In this document: piece by piece, positions 31,929 through 42,695 of the stretch
Position numbering within the stretch: the first letter of the stretch is position 1
Layout of the letters: every line of letters starts with the position of its first letter
Source of the DNA: Cladopsammia gracilis
Taxonomy: Eukaryota > Cnidaria > Anthozoa > Scleractinia > Dendrophylliidae
Direction of reading: 5' to 3'
NCBI GenBank assembly: GCA_022457155.1
Contig: JAJGOT010000217.1
Coordinates: 1,059,001 to 1,123,000, forward strand
Length of the DNA: 64,000 bases
Translations under genes and position numbers: made by a program
The notes under the pieces: generated by a model
Databases searched by the model: none
Told to the model about the DNA's origin: nothing
What the model saw: the letters and a program-made list of their open reading frames with translations, nothing else

Positions 31929-32310
31929 AGTGCTGAACGATATTTCATCAGTTCAGGGAGAACTTTGATGTCCCCACAAAAGGTGAATTGAAAAACACTT
32001 TATATTAGACATGGACATAGGAAATTTATAAGTAATTTGATAGACCTCTCTTTGTTTGTTTTGTTGGTGTTCCCATCCACAGCTACAATCACATTGAAAG
32101 GAAATGGTGTATTTAGAAAAAAATATCATATTATTTAACAATTAAAACGTTCTGCACCTGAAGTTATACACTTCATAATTCAGTCTTGGGTAGATCGTGC
32201 GCCCCTTCATGGTTTTGAATCAGTAAGTAACTTGATACCGTTTTCTTTGTTCGTTTGTCGCTGTTATTAGAAATTTAAAATGTAGGGGATGTCATCTCAT
32301 ACATGAAGTA

Positions 32311-32583
32311 CTTACCGTATTTTTTTCGATTAAACGCCGGGCCCCGAATAAACGTCGGATATAATAGAGGAAGTTGTAAGTAAGCCCTTCAAACGTTTAT
32401 TTGTGGTATAATAAACTTAAGATTTCGGGGGCAAGGTACACGGCTGCCAAGGAAAACGAATAATAACCCTTTCTTAAAAAATGGCGGGCGAGAAAAAGCT
32501 GCTGATTCAAAAAAACCCCGTGTCCACTATGCCAAGTATGAAATAAACGCCGGGGGCGTTTAATTGAGAATCGAAAATACGGT
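32311..32583. mobile_element. MITE with TACCGTATTTT ends
   Basis: TACCGTATTTTTTTCGATTA at 32312 is mirrored by TCGAAAATACGGTA ending at about 32583. AAACGCCGGG/CCCGGCGTTT-type words continue inward. The interior is non-coding. Confidence 0.7.
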
Positions 32584-32602
32584 ACAATTTTCATACCCTA
32601 AA

Positions 32603-32900
32603 GACAATACAATACAATACAATACATACTTTATTGTAACTCCCTACAAGGGTTTTTCAGTTACAAAATTATAAAAATTGCTATAATAACAAATAAATGA
32701 CTAAATGACTAAAGTAATAACTACACGTTAAAAAAAAAAAAATAGTAAAATACAATAGGAAAGAATGAAAAAATACAATGAATTGAATTGACTATTTACA
32801 AATTCAGACTAATTAGAAAGAAGTAAGTTAGCAAGTCTTTTCCCAAAGACACAATGGGACCCTTCGCATGTGGTCCTCTATATTGAGCGTGAACTAAGTC
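32603..32900 (-). mobile_element. Probable LINE 3' end with (ATTGT)n tail
   Basis: On the minus strand a segment ends in GGGAGTTACAATAAAGTATG followed by about five TATTG units. The pentamer tail and an AATAAA-like word just before it are typical of some non-LTR 3' ends. No coding part is recognisable upstream. Confidence 0.5.
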
Positions 32901-34259
32901 ACGAACCAGGGAGAGTGACTACTTTCTTACTTACTCGATCAGCTACCATCAGCAGTGACCACCATCACGAAGACCTGTTCACTGAAATTCTCAGTAAAGC
33001 TCGATAATCGAACCGCTCTCGTAACCAACAACCTCTAGTCACATTTTTCAAATCACCACGTTGGTTGCCTAGGAGAGCTTCGCCTGTATTGATTTTTTCC
33101 AGGAGTCAAAATAAAGGCCACGCACTCTTAATCCAGCACGTTTTACAATCTATTATGAAAGAAAAAAAATCCATTTCATTAGTTTTTGGCGCATAAAGCT
33201 GTATTCCTTAAAACATCAGAATATTTGCATAATTATAAACTAACTGAATTGTTTCTCCTTTATTATAATTGTATATAATTATGCATATATTCCAAGCTAT
33301 AAGGTGGCTGTGAAAATAATTTCAATTATATTTAAGCGCCAAATAGGATTGAGCCAAATCGAAACATTACTTTGTAAACCAGAAACCCTCAAAATAAATC
33401 GTTTGTTCCGTCATATTTTATAAATTCCGCGTGTATCCATAAATAATAATATTATCACTGAGTATTTTGCTCCCCTACCAATGAGAGAAGTATTCGAATT
33501 TCAACCATTAGTCGTTCGGCCTATAAACTTGAACATTATTGGCTCATGTATTTACCTTAATTGCTTTCTTTTTCACGTTGCTGAACTGGTTAATAGAAAG
33601 TTGTATTACTGCTTCAAATTGAAATTCGCCGTCAACGGTTATGTACATTGCATGGTTTTACTGTCAAGACAATTTGTCATATTGGAAAAATTATGCGAGG
33701 AAATGATAATTTTTAAGAGGAAATTCACTTGGAAACGTGACGCATTTTAGTGGTTATTGTTATACGCACCACACTGCTTTCTTCTAGATCTATTATTGTT
33801 ATGTGGTAGCTTTAATGACAATCCAATCAATTCATTGATGAAACTTAATGTGGTCTTAAAGAATCGATCTTACTTTTAAGATTTCGTCAAAGCTTTCTAA
33901 GAAAAGCAGCTGTATGTGTCAGTAAAACAATATTAGCTTTGAGATAAAAGCTGCATCCGCCAAAAATTAGTTCTAGAGCCAATCAATATTGGGCATTGTA
34001 AGAACGGATTATTACTTAAAATGTTCCATCTTGCTACTTAATAAGCGTGAGGCCTCAAAACGATCCACACAGCTTCATGACCGCTAGTGTGTTTATGGTT
34101 TCATACGAGTACAGTTTCAATAGTTTTCTTTCTTAGGATTTTAGTTAAATAGATACTTGCTAAAGATAAACACATTGCAGTAGTTACAGAAGAGAAGACT
34201 TCAAAACGCAGTCTCAGATTAGACTTTGGGATCTGACCTTGGAAACGATTAAACCTACC
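32901..34259. other. Region upstream of GPCR 2, no recognised gene
   Basis: AT-rich. A 89-codon frame at 33481-33750 has no domain or splice signals and is not supported. Confidence 0.4.
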
Positions 34260-35249
34260 ATGGAAGAAAAGAACAGCACTTTAGTTTTAAATGGAACTCC
34301 CACTGCAAGTGAAAAACATTCAAAACAACCATCAATCGACGTGTGGTTATGGACTATATTTGGCGCGATTGGTGTCGTCGCTCTATTTGGCAACTCGGTG
34401 GTGATTTTCTTGATCACAACGCGTCGACGGCTTCAAACAGCTTGTAACAGCTTCATTTTATCCCTTTCATTCTCTGACCTGTTCGCGGCCGTCATAACGA
34501 TCCCGGGATCTTTCATTTGCGAGTTTGGTCTTCAGTGCAACTCTCCCGTTTTTGGGATTTTCTGTAGTTTCATAATCTGTGTTTCCGTTGGGAATGTGTG
34601 TACCATGGCTGCTGATCGGTACGGTCGGGTGGTGTACCCTTTGCGATATCCTGTCGTGATGACTTCAAAACGAATTGTTTTGCTTATTATGCTCGGATGG
34701 ATGTTGCCGATTTTTCTGCAATTCATTCCTTCGCTTTGGATTCGGTTGAACCCGGCAATTGATCAGAGCATCTTCAACGTGATTCAGATGTTTACCTTTG
34801 CCATTTTGCCTTCCGTGGGCCTGTTGATTGCTTTTTCGAAGATCGCACGTATTACCTTCAAACATTCGCATCATCAACACGTTCAAGTAGCTCAAGTTCA
34901 AAGAAACGCTATCACAAAACAACTAGACGCCAAACTAAGACCCCGAAAGTCATATTCTGTTCTTGTACTCGGAGTGGTAATTTTTGTCTTTGTTGTCTGC
35001 TGGGGTTTCACAATTTATAGGGGTATCTGCGATAGCTTCCACCTGTGCAAAGTACAGACAACAGTCATTTCGGCTTCGAGAATTTTTTTGGTTGGCAACA
35101 CTGCAGTTGACCCAGTTGTGTACGCCATTCTCAAACAAGACATCAGAAGGGAGCTTGTCCGCACCTTTCGATCACTAACAAGAGGACAGTTTCGTTTGCA
35201 AGATAAACGCTTAAATGAAACTTGTACGGCGGTTGGCCAGTCTAATTGA
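34260..35249 (+). CDS. Class A (rhodopsin-like) GPCR, orphan, paralogue 2
   Basis: A 329-residue receptor; the ATG at 34260 has a favourable ACCATGG context, and the frame upstream of it lacks a better ATG. N-terminal glycosylation sites NST (5-7) and NGT (11-13). TM1 GN at 44-45, TM2 LSFSD with D73, TM3 end DRY at 119-121 followed by GRVVYPLRY, TM6 FVVCWGF, TM7 NTAVDPVVY (DPxxY form). CDSFHLC gives a cysteine pair in the third extracellular loop, shared in layout with the other two receptors. The C-tail KQDIRRELVR is shared with the receptor at 49440-50408. AATAAA signals lie at about 35577-35600. Ligand unknown. Confidence 0.92.
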   Translation: MEEKNSTLVLNGTPTASEKHSKQPSIDVWLWTIFGAIGVVALFGNSVVIFLITTRRRLQTACNSFILSLSFSDLFAAVITIPGSFICEFGLQCNSPVFGIFCSFIICVSVGNVCTMAADRYGRVVYPLRYPVVMTSKRIVLLIMLGWMLPIFLQFIPSLWIRLNPAIDQSIFNVIQMFTFAILPSVGLLIAFSKIARITFKHSHHQHVQVAQVQRNAITKQLDAKLRPRKSYSVLVLGVVIFVFVVCWGFTIYRGICDSFHLCKVQTTVISASRIFLVGNTAVDPVVYAILKQDIRRELVRTFRSLTRGQFRLQDKRLNETCTAVGQSN

Positions 35250-36240
35250 TTGTTCTTTCCTAAGTTTTGAAAACTAGTAATATGGCTTTACCTTACTCAG
35301 GATATTTTCCTTTAACGGGTGACATTTTTGCTTTATTACCTTTAAGAAGACATAATTGAAAACCTTTTAAAAACTTTGTTAGCCCGCAATGTATTGAAAA
35401 CATATAATTATATTTTGCTTAAAAATTAACACCAGGTGGACAGTACGGCGGAAAGGTCTTGATTTCATAGTTATAGCGAAACTCACCTCAATTGAACTCA
35501 CCTGTAACAATATATTTGGGTTCATGTGGAAATTAGAAATATTAATATTTAACCCATTTATTATAGCATCAGAAGATAATAAAGAAAAAGTAAATAAATC
35601 CTATTCTATACTTATATTTTTTTTTCAGTGGAAGGTTCCATGGAGGGATTTTAATTTTCCGTTCAGGTTTAAATATTGACATACGAAACTTAATATGCTT
35701 AAAGCCGCCTTAGTCAAACAGCAACTTCCTGGCGGAATACTTGCATTGCCGCAATTACTGCCGTTTTTTCATTATACAGAAAAATGTAATTATTTTTTCT
35801 TTATTGACCAAAGGGCAGCAATGCCAACAATTCTTTAGTTAGGCGTATAGTTTTAGATTCGGTGTCTCAATATGCATTTGAACAAATCTGCTGAGGTGGC
35901 TAAATCACGAATTCAGATAAGTCTTTCTTATTTATGTTAGCTTTGAAATCTTCGAGCTACTAAAAGTTATTTTCATGGTAAATACATTTCTTGAATAAAA
36001 GGAAACGCACCTTGGGGATATTTATTGTGTTGTATGATATATAGTTCCTTTCTTATTTTAATTACAGTTACTGGATTGTCTCTTTTTCCTTTTTTTGATT
36101 ATACTGCAGACGATAACGATTATATTCTTACCTGTGTAAATAACATTTTTTTCTGAAAATGCAACAACTATTTCAGTCCATGCTATGTTGCACAAAAGCT
36201 AAGAAACACCAACCTGATTTGTTTCTATACTTTATTTCAC
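35250..36240. other. Downstream of GPCR 2
   Basis: 3' flank with AATAAA-type signals near 35577-35600; otherwise AT-rich sequence with no recognised feature. Confidence 0.4.
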
Positions 36241-36565
36241 AGACGCCATCAAGCGCCAACGCCCTTGTGCTTCGGAGTACGTTGCAAAGACACTAATAAG
36301 CGCCAACTTATATTTTTTCTCTCTACCGTTTAAGTTCCACGCATGCAATGAGACGCCAACATAATTCTTTCTTTTGTTATTTTGTACAGACGCTGAATGG
36401 CGCCAACGTAATTTTGTCTGCCATATACGTTACAAAAATGCCCATAGGACAGATAGGACGCTAAAAGTAAGCCAAGCTGACTCATTCAGACGAGACGCCA
36501 CAAGGCGTCAACGTAATACTTTCCTTTTTACGTTGCACGGACGCCTTAGAGCGCCAACGTAAATA
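36241..36565. repeat. Irregular repeats of GACGCC...GCGCCAACGTAA
   Basis: Six blocks start near 36241, 36289, 36350, 36388, 36493 and 36538. Each pairs a GACGC-type word with a GCGCCAACGTAA-type word 6-9 bp later and a T/C-rich spacer. Spacing is irregular (about 40-105 bp), unlike a minisatellite. Confidence 0.6.
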
Positions 36566-36920
36566 ATTCCGCCATGAAATGTGGGTAACTTATTACTGAA
36601 ATAAGGGGAAAGGAAAAGAGAAAAGATAAAGTTACGTTTATGCGAACTTGTTGAAAGTGGAGCCAGGACTTGTAGTTGAACCTTTCTTTAGGACCTTTCA
36701 TAACCGCTGAATTTGCTTTAGTGACGTCGGCGAGTAATTGGACAGAATAAAAACCCAAATTAGCCAGCATCGAAATGATAAATGAGGACGAATTCACCAA
36801 CTAGGAATTAAACAACATTTCGTTTTCTATACTTATAGCAACGGAATTAAAAATTAATGGAAGAACGAAATTGCGAATGCCAGACAAATAAAAACACGAA
36901 TCCAAAAAATAAATGAACGA
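36566..36920. other. Stretch without recognisable feature
   Basis: No coding or repeat evidence beyond chance frames. Confidence 0.4.
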
Positions 36921-36987
36921 TGAATGAATGAATGAATGAATGAATGAATGAATGAATGAATGAACGAAGGAAGGAAGGAAGGAAGGA
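36921..36987. repeat. (GAAT)n and (GAAG)n microsatellites
   Basis: About eleven GAAT units followed by about five GAAG units. Confidence 0.95.
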
Positions 36988-37540
36988 ATATTAAATGTGT
37001 GGCGGATTATCTTTTTCTCTTTTTGCATCGACTTTTTCAGTCAGTGAGATTTTCAGTTATCGACGGTACACTTGCTAAAAATAAACGTTGATCGGAAGGT
37101 TTTTCTACCAATATTTTGACTCACTACTCCAAAAGTGCAAGCTTGATTATTGGTAATGTTGCCATGGTTTCTTAAATGAAGTCACAGTACGCGAATAAAG
37201 AAAAGTGAAAGAATATGAAACAAAGTCAAAGGACATAAAAAAGAAGATAGTACATGGGTGCGCGGAGATATTCAAATCGATATTTCACGAATGAGCAAGT
37301 GAACGAGTGAGATAAAATATCAGCAAGATCAGACCACGACAAACTGTGAGAAGTGCCGGATAAATTTTTTATCTCCAAGATAAATTTCATATATAAAAAA
37401 AAAATAATAATAATAAATATAAATAAATAAATTTCATACCTCCAAGAAACCATGTATTATTTTCAAAAACAATAATTACGAAGTTTTAAGCAATTTTCCG
37501 AAAATTTTCGAAGATTTTAGAAAATGATCCGAACAGCTAC
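36988..37540. other. Stretch without recognisable feature
   Basis: AT-rich with an (AAT)-rich patch near 37398-37435. No gene seen. Confidence 0.4.
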
Positions 37541-37544
37541 ATGT

Positions 37545-37735
37545 ACAGCGTGGAGCTGGCGCTTGAATGTGTGTATGCACACGCCTCGGCAGTAAAGACA
37601 GTAAAGGGCACCTAAAAACGACTTTCGTGAGTCGTGAGCCCTAGCAAGGACGAAACAGCTGTCCATGGCTGCCACTGCCGGATTGATGTGGCTGTGCGCA
37701 TGCGTAAGGTACGTATTGGCCATACCGCGTAGATG
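37545..37735 (+). repeat. Dispersed, decayed copy of the hammerhead-bearing repeat
   Basis: GTGGAGCTGGCGCTT at 37549, AGGACGAAACAGCTGTCCAT at about 37647 and GCGCATGCGTAAGGTAC at about 37695 align in order with the units at 1020-1256 and 1366-1563. The hammerhead core reads GTCGTGA instead of CTGATGA, so it is not expected to cleave. The GAAA, mini stem III and GTC site are kept. Confidence 0.7.
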
Positions 37736-37900
37736 TGTCGTGTGATCCATTGCATGCTTTCAGGGGATTTATTTTTCTGTCCGAAGGTTGTACGAACAAT
37801 TGCGATCACTTTTGGAATTTTTTTTAAGGTTACCGAAGATAGTCGTTTCGACGGTAGACCAACACCGTTTAGTTCGTTTGACATTTAAGAAGGGCAAATA

Positions 37901-38489
37901 TTAACCCTATTCGGCCGGGGGGGGGGGGGGGGCACAAAGTGCTCGCGCTAACTTTCAACATTCATAACTTCTTTAATATGTATTCAAACGCCATCAAACT
38001 TTGTGACTTTTCCTAAAATTTATCTGGCAACAATTTCATATGACAATTTTTTGATCACGTGACTTGACGTTTCCATGGCAACAAGATTTTGACAGCCATG
38101 TTTTTGGAAATTTGCATATTTATACCTTTGAATGAAGAAAAACAATGTTTATTGGTATTTACCATCATTTAGCGTTTATTTATTGGTTTTGATTAATTTT
38201 GCGTAAATTTGGATGGTTTTAAAGAGGTTTTAAGAAATTCAGAAATCCAAGATGGCGGATCCAAGATGGCGGCCGTATAACTAATTACCTAATAACTACG
38301 TCATATGACGTCATCGCTCCATTGTGCGGACCGCAAAGGAGACAGTTTTGGACGTACCCTCTAGGTTTCATTGTCATAACCATAATGTTCTTAAAGTTAC
38401 GAAGGGCGGGGGGGGGGGGGGGGGGCACAATGTGTCCCCCCCCCCCCAGGCTCAGGAACTCAAAAAAAGCCCAGGCCGAATAGGGTTAA
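37901..38489. mobile_element. piggyBac-like MITE, TTAA flanked
   Basis: A perfect 16-bp inverted repeat TTAACCCTATTCGGCC (37901-37916) is mirrored at 38474-38489. TTAA at both outer ends fits a piggyBac-type target. Poly-G/poly-C runs lie just inside both ends. Interior contains CCAAGATGGCGG repeated twice; no protein. The shared TTAACCCT start links it in type to the element in the palindrome centre. Confidence 0.85.
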
Positions 38490-38734
38490 TATCTTCACCC
38501 TAAGCGAAGAAGCAAACCATTAATTTAACTGAACCATATATCGTGCTCAGTCCATACGAATACTTTTGCGTTTGGTGATTTATAGCCAATTTATCCTTAT
38601 TTTGATCGAGATATAAGCCTCATAGTTAGTTTAAATTATTTTATTCATATGACTGTCTTGTTACAGGCTTTTGACTTTCGTTAATTGCTGCGGAACACTA
38701 TCGTTGCTTACGAATTGATCGGTCTGGCAGACCT

Positions 38735-38986
38735 GGCGTGCGTTTCTCGAAACTCCCGATGTCTTTTCGGGCCCGAAAGCTGTTTCTTAAATGTAGTTTC
38801 TAACGAAAGGCGTTGAAGTTTTTAGTTCACAAATCAGCTAAAGTTGGGTACTAGTAAATGCAAGATTTTATTATTTAGCTTTCAAAATCAACAAAAACCG
38901 AATCTTTATTGGTAAACATTCTGCACGTAACACAACTTTTCGGGCCGTCCGAAAACTTTTCGGGACTTTCGAGAAACGCACGCCAG
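38735..38986. mobile_element. MITE A with GGCGTGCGTTTCTCGAAA ends
   Basis: GGCGTGCGTTTCTCGAAAC at 38737 is mirrored by TTTCGAGAAACGCACGCC ending near 38984, with TTTTCGGGCCCGAAA/TTTCGG-type words inside. About 250 bp. Confidence 0.75.
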
Positions 38987-39893
38987 GTGTGCGTTTCTCG
39001 AAAGTCCCGAAAACGTTTCGGGCCCGAAAAGCTGTGTTATGTGCAGTAAATTTGCCAACAAGGATTCAATAGTAATTGTTTGATTTAAGGACGTTCGCGC
39101 TAATTGTTTATGCGCATCCTTACTGCGCACGCAATTCATGTCGCAACGCCATGCTTCGTCATGCACGAGCGCGCGCGCAAGAGAAGAAAACTAAGAACAT
39201 AAAGGACTGGTAGCCGTTGCGTTGATTTTGCTTAGATTTAGCTCGCTTGGATGGTCGGTGACCCCCATTTTTTTTTTTTGATAGATAATTTTCTTTGCCA
39301 ATTCTCGACAAATTGTGAAAAAATGAGCAAAAAATCAATGTAGGAAGTTTGAATTTTTTCCATTTTTCTACCCGCGCGCCATCGAATCCTGCCAACTTGC
39401 GGCTGTCAGAGTTTGCAAATGCTGTTGTTTGAAGATGAAATTTACTTCAAGGAACGTCACCAGTTGAATAAATTTGCTGAACAGACCTACTCGCATAAAA
39501 TTTGGGAAAGAAAGTTGCATTTTAGGGATTCATTTGCAATAATTTTGGACTAACAGACAGTGGGGTCACATCCCGTAAGGAAGACCAATTTTTGAAAATA
39601 AGGGTCGCCTTTCAGATAGCTTATCTCAGAAACGAAGTCGGTGACCCCCTCATTTTTTTGCATTTCTGACACGAGTAACTCATAACCTAGCTGTAGCAAA
39701 AGTTTTACAAAAAAATCAATGTTAGAAGATTTTCGCGCGAACGTCCTTAAAAGCGAAGCAAAAAAATTCAAAGTCGACTAAAAACGCTGCGCTGGTTTGC
39801 GGGATATAAACTTCATCGCCACTCGAAAACTGAATTTTAAAAATAGCTTCGGGTCCGAAAAGTCTTCGGGTGTGTTGAGAAACGCACGCCAGT
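38987..39893. mobile_element. MITE B, same end family, carrying a nested element
   Basis: It starts with TGTGCGTTTCTCGAAAGTCC directly next to the end of MITE A and finishes with GAGAAACGCACGCC at 39893. Most of its length is a second element inserted at 39085-39750; without it the host MITE is about 240 bp, the same size as MITE A. Confidence 0.7.
39085..39750. mobile_element. TTAA-flanked element nested in MITE B
   Basis: TTAAGGACGTTCGCGC at 39085 is mirrored by GCGCGAACGTCCTTAA ending at 39750, a perfect 16-bp inverted repeat including TTAA. Interior frames (such as 39550-39771, minus) have no recognised domain. Confidence 0.8.
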
Positions 39894-40480
39894 TCTGAAA
39901 AAATAATGGCATGCTATTTATGAGTTAACAGGTCCAGCCGGTCAGTTTTGAGAAATGTGAGCACCCTTGTCCCCTTAGACTTTTAATGAAGACTAAAACA
40001 AGCTTTCGATACTTTCTTTCAATATATCTCGAAATATTGGTAGTATTTCAATCTACGTTATACACTAAGGCATTATTAATACAATGACATAAATGAAAAT
40101 GATCTTTCTTTCAATTTTGTGTGAAATGTTTACTAATAGCAGACATCTGTAAAGGCGAGAAATACGCACACAAATTCTGAGAAAAAAAAACATTTTACCT
40201 AAAATACTGTAGAAAGGAAATAAAATGAAGGAATAACCGAAAGGTACAAAGCACATTAAAATAACAATAGAATAATATCTATGTCAATTCAACTTAAAGA
40301 AAATAAATATCTTATAACGTTGTCGAGGCCCTACTTATTTTATAATTAAACTCAAATATTGTTTTACCCGGAACCGATCGAGCCTATTGTTATATTATAA
40401 ATAGCGCCACATATGCAACTCAATGATATTTTTTCTTATGACACTTAGCTCTGTGATTCGGTTATACTCCAATGTTTCTC

Positions 40481-40535
<55 letters not shown>

Positions 40536-41440
40536 ATTATTAATATTATTTTTTGGAAAGAAGTCGAATAATATTGTGCATGATCTTACTGAGTTTAAAA
40601 TTTGTGTTTGAAATTCTCGACATTCAGAATGAGATCATCCAGCAAATTGTTCGCTGAGAGCCGTAACTAATACCTGAATAGCCCTCTATCTACTTTTACT
40701 GACTTCAGTCTTTTGGAAATTTGTAAAGACAAACAAGAGAACTAAAGTATTCCTTGGTCGAAAAAAATCGTATCATTTCCATGCCCCTTTTATTAAAATA
40801 CAGATATTAATGGTATATATTTTTTTTCAATTTCGAACACTGATCCCCTTATGGTTTTAATAGTTTGCAAAATTTAATTTACAACAAGACGTCAAATATC
40901 AATATAAGCAAATAACCTGATCCTTATTGCGAAATTAATATTATTTCGTTTTGGCAGGCAGAGCAATGTAAACGAGGAAATGAAGAGACCATTTTTCGGC
41001 AATATCTTGACTTATTTGTCTAACTTATTTGCTTAAGATGCGACTGTTTACTGAGTGAGAATCTATCTATTGGTGGCAAGACAGTGCAATCTTCTCGTCA
41101 GTCGAATCCCCAAAACACTATTTATTTTTATGACAAGAAGGCGCCACGAAGGAAACTATTCTGAAACCATTAATGAAAAGCAAGAATATCATCGCAAACA
41201 CTTAAAATAGGAAACGTCGATCAGAATTGATACTTTCAATTGGGGGCTACTATTATTGCGAAAATCACTATCGCCCATGAATGTATGCTGTACAGGGAAA
41301 ACCTATAATACATTTGTTAGTCACGCAATTAACTTGTTTTACCTTTTTTTTTTAAGAGACAAAAAGAATATGTAGTATGTAGCAGTATTAAACAAAAATG
41401 AACTTTAGATAATCTCCAACGATGGTTTGTTATTCCAATT
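39894..41440. other. Gene-poor stretch with (ATT)n
   Basis: An uninterrupted (ATT)n run of about 18 units lies at 40483-40535. The rest is AT-rich with no recognised feature. Confidence 0.5.
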
Positions 41441-41461
41441 ACAGACAGCCAAATGAAAAAA

Positions 41462-41540
41462 TCCTTATGCGTAGCTGGTGGTTTTGTTGGCGCGAATTTA
41501 AACATCGCGCGCTAACAAAACCTCCATCAACGCAGGTTAA
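41462..41540. repeat. Imperfect hairpin
   Basis: GGTGGTTTTGTTGGCGCGA near 41470 is mirrored by TCGCGCGCTAACAAAACCTC ending near 41524, giving a 20-bp stem with few mismatches. A related word (CACCTCCGATACGCTAACAG) appears near 48553. Confidence 0.55.
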
Positions 41541-41977
41541 GAAAAAATAGCTAAAATTCGTCCTTCGTGTATGTGTACGCTGATGGTGGATAATAATTGT
41601 TAGATAAATAATAATTTTGATTGCAGCTTGGTTTATAGGTATGCTAGACAAAGTCATGTGAAAAATGTATTTGGTGACCTTTATAGCTCCGCTCTCGTGT
41701 TCTACATGTATTTAATAAGACAAGAGAGGATCAAGGTAAGAGAGTCTTGCTAATACAGAAGACCTCTATCAATGATAAGTTACTTTTAGATCAACCAGAG
41801 GAAGCGGCTATCCATTAAATTAAATTAAGAGGATGACAACAAGGCAGCCTACAACTCAATCTCATTTTTTTTTTTTGGTGAAAGAAATCTATAGTGTGCA
41901 CATGCACAAGGATTTCCTACACAGGATATGAAAACTTTATGCATCGATCATACATGTAATAACGATTGCAATTCATG

Positions 41978-42272
41978 TAATATAGAGCACATTTCAATTG
42001 AGTGTCGCAAAACCAAAACCAAGGTAATTACTCTGACCAATCACAGCTGTCGTAAACAATCCAATGAACCAATCAGAGCTCGAAGCAATTACATGTCGGC
42101 GGCGCCAAGCGCAGGAAAACGCGTGCGAGCAAGTCACGATTGGTTTTGGTTTTACTTCTGATTGGTCGAGAAAGTGGCGCGAGATTTTTTAGCCAATCAC
42201 AAAGCGTAGCAATGCAAAACCAAAGCAATTGTGAAATTACTTTCGACACTCAATTGAAAACTGCTCTATAAG
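41978..42272. mobile_element. MITE with ATAGAGCA...TCAATTGAGTGTCG ends
   Basis: TATAGAGCACATTTCAATTG near 41980 is mirrored by CAATTGAAAACTGCTCTATA ending near 42271; the next AGTGTCG and AAAACCAAAG/CTTTGGTTTT words also pair. ATTGGT/ACCAAT pairs fill the middle. The 77-codon frame inside is not a gene. Confidence 0.8.
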
Positions 42273-42627
42273 GTGATAAAAAGACTACAGAATAGAAATG
42301 AAGTAATAGATAAAATATGTGCGGCAGAACGTACAGTTCTGTAGCGAATATTTTGTCTTATATATAAAAGCAAAATAGCGATGAAGCTTATCAGCATTCC
42401 CATTTGTAGTGATACAGTATAACTGTTCTCTATCCTTTTTCCAACCTTTATTAAATATATTATTTATTTTGTATTTTCCTTGTGAATCATTAAATTAATT
42501 TTATAATTTCATTTATCTGTTAACTTTTTAATGAACTTATATTAATTAAACCGTTAGAGGAAGAACTAATAAACTAAAGACAAAGCCAACATGATGCAAC
42601 AAATTGCATATACCGGGAAATAATATA

Positions 42628-42633
42628 TTTTAT
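42628..42633 (-). promoter_or_regulatory. Polyadenylation signal AATAAA of the Ly6-type gene
   Basis: AATAAA on the minus strand 63 bp after the stop codon of the Ly6-type gene. Confidence 0.5.
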
Positions 42634-42695
42634 TCCAGTTACCAAACAATTCCAGTTACCAAACAAGTTTCGGCTTACTTGTCCAAACCTTCGCT

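Noticed and set aside
34239..34259. Seven-residue upstream extension of GPCR 2
   Set aside because: It would need a TTG start; the ATG at 34260 has a much better context.
34532..35178. Frames overlapping the second GPCR gene
   Set aside because: Shadows of the receptor frame; no independent signals.
41928..42161. 77-codon cysteine-containing frame
   Set aside because: Lies mostly within a MITE with inverted ends; no signal peptide or splice sites.
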